Shown: positions 49,668 to 55,052 of the stretch, in pieces | Numbering within the stretch: position 1 is the first letter of the stretch | Layout of the letters: each line of letters begins with the position of its first letter | Translations under genes and position numbers: made by a program | NCBI RefSeq assembly: GCF_007992495.1 | Contig: NZ_BKAJ01000098.1 | Location: forward strand, 1 to 55,052 | DNA: 55,052 bases | Origin: Reyranella soli | GTDB taxonomy: Bacteria; Pseudomonadota; Alphaproteobacteria; Reyranellales; Reyranellaceae | Reading direction: 5' to 3' | Notes under the pieces: model-generated | The model's database searches: none | What the model saw: the letters and a program-made list of their open reading frames with translations, nothing else | What the model was told of the DNA's origin: nothing

Positions 49668-50663
49668 ATGGCCGCTACCATCCCCATCATCGACATTTCG
49701 CCCTTCCTCAAGGGCGGCGACGCCCAACGCCGTGCGGTCGCTGCGGCGGTGAACACCGCCTGTAGCGAGATCGGCTTCCTGCTGGTCACCGGCCACGGCA
49801 TTCCCGCATCGCTGGTCGACGACATGCGCGGCGTCTCGACGACCTTCTTCGCGCGCCCGCTCGAGGAGAAGATACGCTACCGCATGCCGCCCGACCGTTA
49901 TCGCGGCTACATTGCGCTCGGCAACGAGGCGCTGGCCTACAGCCTCGATGAGAAGACGCCGCCCGACTACAAGGAGTCCTTCTCCATCGGCCCGGTCGAC
50001 GCACCCGACGACGCGTATCATCGTGCCGCAACGCCGGCCAACTTCTTCGCGCCCAACATGTGGCCCGAAGGCCTGCCCGAGTTCCGCACGACCTGGACCG
50101 CCTACTATCGCAGCATGGAGGGGCTGGCGACGAGCCTGATGCGGATCTTCGCCATGGCGCTCGGCATGGACGAGCATTATTTCGACGACAAGGTCGACCG
50201 CCACATCACCAACTTCAGCATGCTGCACTACCCGCCGCAGCATGAGCCGCCGCTGCCCGGCCAATTACGCGCCGGCGTGCACACCGACTACGGCAGCCTG
50301 ACCATCGTGAAGCCGGACGGTGCCGAGGGCGGGTTGCAGGTGCGCGCCAAGGACGGCGGCTGGCTCGACGTGCCGCACGAGCCCGATGCATTCGTCGTTA
50401 ATCTGGGTGACCTGATGGCCGAATGGACCAACGACCGCTGGGTGTCGACGCTACACCGCGTGGTGAACCCGCCACGCGCCGCCGGCGCGGCCGCCCGGCG
50501 CCTGTCGATGGCCTTCTTCCACCAGCCCAACTACGACGCCGTCATCCAGTGCCTGCCGACGTGCGCCGACGCCGATCGCCCACCGCGTTACGGCACGACG
50601 ACGTCCGGCGAGCATGTCTGGATGAAGATCAACAAGCACCGTGAGATCGAACGGTCGGGCTGA
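49668..50663 (+). CDS. 2-oxoglutarate/Fe(II)-dependent oxygenase (isopenicillin N synthase-like)
   Basis: A 331-residue non-haem iron oxygenase. The N-terminal DIOX domain starts IPIIDISPFLKGGD with GFLLVTGHGIP. Fe ligands are His and Asp in VHTDYGSLTI and the distal His in STLHRVVNPP. The 2-oxoglutarate arginine is in ARRLSMAFF (RxS). Length fits IPNS, gibberellin-oxidase and ethylene-forming-like families. No beta-lactam gene cluster is seen. The ATG follows CCGGAGGACCG. The substrate is unknown. Confidence 0.92.
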   Translation: MAATIPIIDISPFLKGGDAQRRAVAAAVNTACSEIGFLLVTGHGIPASLVDDMRGVSTTFFARPLEEKIRYRMPPDRYRGYIALGNEALAYSLDEKTPPDYKESFSIGPVDAPDDAYHRAATPANFFAPNMWPEGLPEFRTTWTAYYRSMEGLATSLMRIFAMALGMDEHYFDDKVDRHITNFSMLHYPPQHEPPLPGQLRAGVHTDYGSLTIVKPDGAEGGLQVRAKDGGWLDVPHEPDAFVVNLGDLMAEWTNDRWVSTLHRVVNPPRAAGAAARRLSMAFFHQPNYDAVIQCLPTCADADRPPRYGTTTSGEHVWMKINKHREIERSG

Positions 50664-50710
50664 CGTCCGGCGCTTCGCCACGACGCGCCAAAACGCGCTG
50701 TTTCAGGCCG

Positions 50711-50739
50711 TTTACAGAACCGGGACTCATTGGTATGGT
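50711..50739 (+). promoter_or_regulatory. Probable sigma-70 promoter for prs
   Basis: TTTACA (50711-50716) and TATGGT (50734-50739) with a 17-base spacer, 85 bases before the prs start codon. The -35 box matches TTGACA at 5 of 6 positions. Confidence 0.5.
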
Positions 50740-50823
50740 CCGCCGCGTCGCGGCCGGGGAAGGCCATTTTGTCGTTTCAATTCAACGACTTATGATGACC
50801 CCGCCCGGCGAGGGGTCCGCGAT

Positions 50824-51756
50824 ATGAAGATTCTCACCGGCAACAGCAATCGTCCGCTGGCGGAAGCCATTTCCGCCAAGCTGGCCTTGCCGCTGGTCAA
50901 GGCCAACGTCCGCCGCTTCTCCGACAACGAGATCTTCGTCGAGATCCTGGAGAATGTGCGCGGCGAGGACATGTTCGTCATCCAGTCGACGAGCTTCCCG
51001 GCCAATGACCATCTGATGGAGCTGCTGATCACCATCGATGCCCTGCGCCGCAGCTCAGCGCGCCGCATCACGGCGGTGATGCCCTACTACGGCTACGCCC
51101 GCCAGGATCGCCGCACCGGCCCGCGCACCCCGATCTCGGCCAAGCTGGTGGCCAACCTCCTGACCCACGCCGGCGCCAGCCGCGTGCTGACCCTCGACCT
51201 CCATGCCGCCCAGATCCAGGGCTTCTTCGACATCCCGGTCGACAACCTGTTCGCCGGTCCCCTGTTCGGCAAGGACATCACGGACACGCTCAGCAACCGC
51301 GAGATCACCGTGGTGTCGCCCGACGTCGGCGGCGTGGTGCGCGCCCGCGCCGTCGCCAAGCGCATTGACGCCGACCTCGCCATCATCGACAAACGCCGCG
51401 AGCAGGCGGGCGTCAGCGAGGTGATGAACGTCATCGGCGACGTCAAGAACCGCGACTGCATCCTGATCGACGATATCGTCGATTCGGCCGGCACGCTCTG
51501 TAACGCCGCTGTCGCCCTGATGGACCAGGGTGCCAAGTCGGTGTCGGCCTATGTCACGCACGGCGTGCTGTCGGGCGGCGCGGTGGCCCGCGTCGCGGCC
51601 TCGCCGATGGAGAAGATGGTCATCACCGATTCGATCCAGCCGACCGAAGCGGTGCGCGTGTCGCCCAACGTGCGGCCGCTCAGCATCGCTACGCTGATGG
51701 CTGAGGCGATCAAGCGCATTTCGGAGGAGACCTCGGTTTCGAGCCTCTTCGATTAG
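50824..51756 (+). CDS. prs: Ribose-phosphate pyrophosphokinase
   Basis: A 310-residue cytosolic enzyme that makes PRPP from ribose-5-phosphate and ATP for purine, pyrimidine, His, Trp and NAD synthesis. Conserved regions: RRFSDNEIFVEILENVRGED, AVMPYYGYARQDRRTGPRTP, LDLHAAQIQGFFDIPVDNL, and the PRPP loop LIDDIVDSAGTL. Length is standard. The start at 50824 fits the family N-terminus MKILTGNSNRPLA. It is the first of the housekeeping run prs-rplY-pth-ychF. Confidence 0.98.
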   Translation: MKILTGNSNRPLAEAISAKLALPLVKANVRRFSDNEIFVEILENVRGEDMFVIQSTSFPANDHLMELLITIDALRRSSARRITAVMPYYGYARQDRRTGPRTPISAKLVANLLTHAGASRVLTLDLHAAQIQGFFDIPVDNLFAGPLFGKDITDTLSNREITVVSPDVGGVVRARAVAKRIDADLAIIDKRREQAGVSEVMNVIGDVKNRDCILIDDIVDSAGTLCNAAVALMDQGAKSVSAYVTHGVLSGGAVARVAASPMEKMVITDSIQPTEAVRVSPNVRPLSIATLMAEAIKRISEETSVSSLFD

Positions 51757-51842
51757 GAGTTTTGGAGATCCGGCGATTGGGCACCCCTGGAGGCCACGCC
51801 GTGAGTGAGAGAGAGAAAACGCAAACCTTAGGAGAAGTTGAA

Positions 51843-52586
51843 ATGGCAGAGACGTCAAAGGTCATCGCGAAGATGCGGGACCGGGCCGGCAAAGGGGGCG
51901 CCCGTTCCAGCCGTCGCGATGGACTGATTCCCGCCGTGATCTACGGCGACAAGCAGCCCCCCGTCATGATCGCGGTCGAGCCGAAATCGATCGAGCGCGA
52001 GCTGCACAAGGAGGGTTTCTTCAATCACCAGCTCAAGATCGACGTCGAGGGCCAGGGCTATGATGTCCTGCCGCGTGACGTGCAGGTCGATCCGGTGACG
52101 GACAAGCCTCTGCATCTCGACTTCCTGCGCGTCGGGCCCGACTCGATCATCAGCGTGCAGGTGCCCGTCCACTTCAGGAACGAGGCGGCGGCGCCGGGCA
52201 TCAAGCGCGGCGGCGTGCTGAACATCGTGCTGCACGAGATCACCGTGCGCACCAAGCCCGCCACCATCCCCGAGTACTTCGAGGTCGACCTGACCGGCCT
52301 CGAGATCGGCCACTCGATCCATCTGTCGACGCTCAAGGTCCCTGACGGCGTGCGCGTGGTTGCACGCGACAAGAACGCCACCGTGGCCTCGATCGCGGCT
52401 CCGACCGTGGTGCGCGAGGCGGCAGCCCAGGCGGCGGCAGATGCGGCTACGGCGGCCTCGGCTCCGGCGGCAGCCGAGGGCGCGGCTCCGGCAGCAGGTG
52501 CGGCTCCGGCAGGTGCAGCCCCCGCGGCGGGTGCGGCGGCAGCTCCGGCGGCCGGCGGCAAGGCCCCGGCTCCGGCCAAGAAGTAA
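51843..52586 (+). CDS. rplY: Ribosomal protein L25 (TL5/Ctc type)
   Basis: A 247-residue two-domain L25. The N-terminal 5S rRNA-binding domain (RDRAGKGGARSSRRDGLIPA, then VIYGDKQPP) is followed by the TL5 domain (HLDFLRVGPDSIISVQVPVH, VDLTGLEIGHSIHLSTLKVP). The last 45 residues are an Ala/Pro/Gly-rich tail (AAPAAGAAPAGAAPAAGA) ending in lysines. The tail is longer than in many alphaproteobacteria and is likely disordered. AGGAGAAG precedes the ATG. It is followed by pth after 27 bases, the conserved order. Confidence 0.96.
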   Translation: MAETSKVIAKMRDRAGKGGARSSRRDGLIPAVIYGDKQPPVMIAVEPKSIERELHKEGFFNHQLKIDVEGQGYDVLPRDVQVDPVTDKPLHLDFLRVGPDSIISVQVPVHFRNEAAAPGIKRGGVLNIVLHEITVRTKPATIPEYFEVDLTGLEIGHSIHLSTLKVPDGVRVVARDKNATVASIAAPTVVREAAAQAAADAATAASAPAAAEGAAPAAGAAPAGAAPAAGAAAAPAAGGKAPAPAKK

Positions 52587-52613
52587 GAGGCGGACATCTA
52601 GTCCGTACGTTCG

Positions 52614-53249
52614 ATGCTTCTGCTGGTCGGGCTCGGCAACCCCGGGCCACGCTATGCGGGGCACCGGCACAATGTGGGATTCATGGCGGTGGACGAGATC
52701 GTCCGCCGCCGTGTTTTCTCGTCCTGGCGTTCGCGCTTCAACGGCGAGGTGGCCGAAGGCCATCTCGGCGGCGAGCGCACGCTGGTGTTGAAACCCATGA
52801 CCTTCATGAACGAATCGAGCAAGGCCGTGGGCGAAGCCGTACGCTTCCTGAAGATCCCGCTCGATCGCGTCGTGGTGTTCCACGACGAGCTCGACCTGGC
52901 GCCGGGCCGCGTGCGCATGAAGAAAGGCGGCGGCGCCGGCGGTCATAACGGCCTGCGCGACATCGACGCCCATGTTGGCAACGACTATCGCCGCGTTCGC
53001 ATCGGCATCGGCCATCCCGGCCACAAGGACCTGGTGCTGCACTGGGTGCTGCGCGACTTCGAGCCCGATGAGCGCGACCCCAAGACCGGCTGGCTGCCCA
53101 AGCTGTTGGACGCACTGGCCGAGGAATCGGCGCTGCTGGTCGAAGGTGGCGCCAAGGCCGACGAACGTTATATGAGCCGCGTGGCGCACCTCGCGCCGCC
53201 GCCACCCTCCCCTCCAAAAGGGGCTCCTCCCGAAGAGTCGAAAGCGTAA
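52614..53249 (+). CDS. pth: Peptidyl-tRNA hydrolase
   Basis: A 211-residue Pth. It recycles tRNA from stalled peptidyl-tRNA. The active-site His is in GHRHNVGF, with the neighbouring Asn. KPMTFMNESSKAV and FHDELDLAPGRVRMKKGGGA with GGHNGLRDI complete the site. The C-terminus has a Pro-rich tail (APPPPSPPKGAPPEE) not needed for catalysis. It ends 1 base before ychF. Confidence 0.97.
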   Translation: MLLLVGLGNPGPRYAGHRHNVGFMAVDEIVRRRVFSSWRSRFNGEVAEGHLGGERTLVLKPMTFMNESSKAVGEAVRFLKIPLDRVVVFHDELDLAPGRVRMKKGGGAGGHNGLRDIDAHVGNDYRRVRIGIGHPGHKDLVLHWVLRDFEPDERDPKTGWLPKLLDALAEESALLVEGGAKADERYMSRVAHLAPPPPSPPKGAPPEESKA

Positions 53250-53250
53250 G

Positions 53251-54348
53251 ATGGGTTTCAACTGTGGAATCGTCGGCCTGCCCAATGTCGGCAAGTCGAC
53301 CCTGTTCAATGCGCTCACCGCCACCCAGGCGGCGCAGGCGGCCAACTACCCGTTCTGCACCATCGAGCCGAACGTCGGCCGCGTCGCCGTGCCCGATCCG
53401 CGACTCGACAAGCTCGCGGCGATCGCGAGCTCGGCCAAGATCATCAACACCCAGCTCGAGTTCGTCGACATCGCCGGCCTGGTGAAGGGCGCCTCCAAGG
53501 GCGAGGGGCTGGGCAACCAGTTCCTGGCCAACATCCGCGAGGTCGACGCCATCGCCCATGTCCTGCGCTGCTTCGAGGACGGCGATGTGACCCACGTCTC
53601 GGGCGGCGTCGACCCGGTGCGCGATGCCGAGATCGTCGAAACCGAGCTGATGCTGGCCGACCTCGACAGCCTGGAGAAGCGGCTGCCCAACCTCGAGAAG
53701 CGCGCCAAGGGCGGCGACAAGGAAGCGGCTGCCGAGGCGCCGGTGGTGGCGAAGGCATTGGCGGCCTTGCGCGACGGCAAGCCGGCACGCGAAGCCGATC
53801 TCACCGCCGAGGAGCTGCCGGTGTTCGCCCGGCTGCAGCTCATCACCGCCAAGCCCATGATGTACGTGCTGAACGTCGAGGAGGCCTCGGCCGCCACCGG
53901 CAACAAGCACAGTGCGGCGGCCGCCGAGTACGCCAAGAAGCGCGGCATGCCGTCGGTCGTGATCTCTGCCGCCATCGAGGCCGAGGTGGCGCAGCTCGCG
54001 CCGGAGGACCAGGGCGACTACCTGTCGTCGCTCGGGCTCAAGGAGACGGGTCTGGCGCGCGTCGTCCATGCCGGCTACCAGCTGCTGGACCTGGTGACCT
54101 TCTTCACGGTCGGCCCGAAGGAAGCGCGCGCCTGGACCGTGCGCCGCGAGGCCAAGGCGCCCGAGGCTGCCGGTGTGATCCACACCGACTTCGAAAAGGG
54201 TTTCATCCGCGCCGAGACCATCGCCTACGACGACTACATCACCCTGAACGGCGAAGCCGGCGCCCGAGACGCCGGCAAGCTGCGGCTCGAGGGCAAGGAG
54301 TACGCCGTCAAGGACGGCGACGTCTTCCACTTCCGCTTCAACGTCTGA
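53251..54348 (+). CDS. ychF: Redox-regulated ATPase/GTPase YchF (OLA1 family)
   Basis: A 365-residue Obg-type P-loop protein that prefers ATP and associates with ribosomes. The P-loop is GLPNVGKSTLFNAL. DIAGLVKGASKGEGLGNQFL and the helical insert follow, with a C-terminal TGS domain (EKGFIRAETIAYDDYI and the C-terminal YAVKDGDVFHFRFNV). Length is standard. It follows pth by 1 base, the usual arrangement. It ends just before a long hairpin. Confidence 0.97.
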   Translation: MGFNCGIVGLPNVGKSTLFNALTATQAAQAANYPFCTIEPNVGRVAVPDPRLDKLAAIASSAKIINTQLEFVDIAGLVKGASKGEGLGNQFLANIREVDAIAHVLRCFEDGDVTHVSGGVDPVRDAEIVETELMLADLDSLEKRLPNLEKRAKGGDKEAAAEAPVVAKALAALRDGKPAREADLTAEELPVFARLQLITAKPMMYVLNVEEASAATGNKHSAAAAEYAKKRGMPSVVISAAIEAEVAQLAPEDQGDYLSSLGLKETGLARVVHAGYQLLDLVTFFTVGPKEARAWTVRREAKAPEAAGVIHTDFEKGFIRAETIAYDDYITLNGEAGARDAGKLRLEGKEYAVKDGDVFHFRFNV

Positions 54349-54351
54349 TTC

Positions 54352-54400
54352 TCTTGCCGGACCGCGGGCCTCCAGGCCGGAGGCCCGCGGTCCGGCAAGA
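54352..54400. repeat. Dispersed hairpin repeat, copy 3 (also possible ychF terminator)
   Basis: TCTTGCCGGACCGCGGGCCT (54352-54371) and its exact complement (54381-54400) form a 20-bp stem, extended to 22 by CC/GG around a 5-base loop. It is the cleanest member of the family at 1-40 and 37077-37183. It begins 3 bases after the ychF stop and would end that transcript or protect its 3' end. Confidence 0.75.
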
Positions 54401-54492
54401 CGCCCCAAGCCATGGCGATTCTCCGTTTGCGATGGTGCCGGCAGGAGCGTAAGTCTCAAATCGGTAGCAATCGCGTCAACCGAGGGACCGAC

Positions 54493-55017
54493 ATGAGCAC
54501 CTCGATCGCTGACGAACGGCGGCTTCTTGCCGCCGACGAATACGAGCCCATCGCCCGCAGCCACTATCCGAGCGTGGCAAGCCTGCAGCGAGATGAATTG
54601 TTGGAGCTGGTGCGCTGGCTGCGCGATCAGCGCGGCAAGTTCAAAGGGCAGATCCGCCGCCGCGTCCGCAGCCGCAAGGCCGACGCGAAGAACGACGCGG
54701 ACAAGCCAGCGAGCGAGCGCGGCCTCGCCGCCAAGAAGCAGGTCTTTGCCCGGGCTCTCAAACGAGTCAACTCACAGCTCGACAGGGTGCTGGCCGCCGA
54801 CAAGCGCGCAGCCATGCACGCCGGCATGCAGGCCGCGCTCGAACGCAAGCGCCGTGCACCTCGGCATCACCCGTCGAGCGGCCGGCGTGCGCGCGGCGGC
54901 GTGCAGCCGATCGAGAACCCCAAGGGCGCGGATATCGTTCAGCCCTCGACCGTCGGCAGCATCACGCAAGCTGGCCGCGTTGCGCAGGCACAGCGGGACA
55001 GCAAGCCCGAGGCGTAG
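54493..55017 (+). CDS. Basic hypothetical protein
   Basis: A 174-residue strongly basic protein. The start at 54493 has GAGGGACC upstream; an in-frame start at 54412 is less likely. Residues 1-75 include LLAADEYEPIARSHYPSVAS and a helix LQRDELLELVRWLRDQRGKF. A middle region is Arg/Lys-rich (RRRVRSRKADAKNDADKPAS) and the C-terminus is disordered. It may bind nucleic acid. I recognise no family, and the role is unknown. The remaining 35 bases to the window end show nothing. Confidence 0.65.
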   Translation: MSTSIADERRLLAADEYEPIARSHYPSVASLQRDELLELVRWLRDQRGKFKGQIRRRVRSRKADAKNDADKPASERGLAAKKQVFARALKRVNSQLDRVLAADKRAAMHAGMQAALERKRRAPRHHPSSGRRARGGVQPIENPKGADIVQPSTVGSITQAGRVAQAQRDSKPEA

Positions 55018-55052
55018 GAAGCGCTGCGTTCTTCGTTCGAATTCCGTCCTCT

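Noticed and set aside
49668..50663. Isopenicillin N synthase and a beta-lactam cluster
   Set aside because: Only the oxygenase fold matches; there is no ACV synthetase or other pathway gene nearby.

Overview
The window is a GC-rich chromosomal stretch from an alphaproteobacterium. The evidence is a phasin with a PhaR-type operator array, the ChvE-GguA-GguB sugar transporter in its Agrobacterium order, YbjN and MidA homologues, an L25/TL5-type ribosomal protein with an Ala/Pro tail, and many ABC uptake operons. The style resembles soil Rhizobiales or Rhodospirillales (Reyranella or Bradyrhizobium-like), but the genus cannot be decided from sequence alone. I see no rRNA, tRNA, CRISPR, transposase or integrase, so this is mostly stable chromosome.

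Layout. 41-3175 (minus): crotonase-family enzyme, ProC, TetR regulator, phasin, CsaA. 3255-8359 (plus): UbiK-like protein, hydantoinase/oxoprolinase subunits A and B, and a zinc-dependent MetE-like methyltransferase. 8402-12341 (minus): chvE-gguA-gguB. 12587-17185 (minus): a GntR-controlled polar amino-acid ABC transporter ending in a class IV aminotransferase. 17216-20331 (minus): FkbM methyltransferase and a TPR/glycosyltransferase-like/DUF6165 fusion. 20549-24136 (minus): cyanate/nitrate-type ABC transporter plus cyanase behind a very good sigma-54 promoter. 24514-29763 (plus): YbjN protein, YbaY-domain protein, Lgt, MidA-like methyltransferase, PgeF and a lipoprotein. 29876-36750 (plus): a peptide-type ABC transporter with two paralogous binding proteins and a fused two-domain ATPase. 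36859-44991 (plus): dodecin, AidB-like dehydrogenase, membrane AraC regulator, SxxK serine hydrolase, FAD oxidoreductase, and MlrC coupled to an exported RidA. 45000-48940 (minus): a poorly characterised three-gene envelope module (lipoprotein, multi-domain muralytic enzyme, membrane protein). 49200-49583 (minus): a second RidA. 49668-55017 (plus): 2OG-Fe(II) oxygenase, then the housekeeping run prs, rplY, pth, ychF and a basic hypothetical protein.

The theme is scavenging and nitrogen economy: cyanate, amino acids, peptides, sugars and hydantoin-like rings are imported and opened or transaminated, with PHB storage control nearby. The least explained parts are the 45-49 kb envelope module, which has a phage-lysis flavour, the glycosyltransferase fusion, and several dispersed long-stem hairpin repeats in intergenic gaps.
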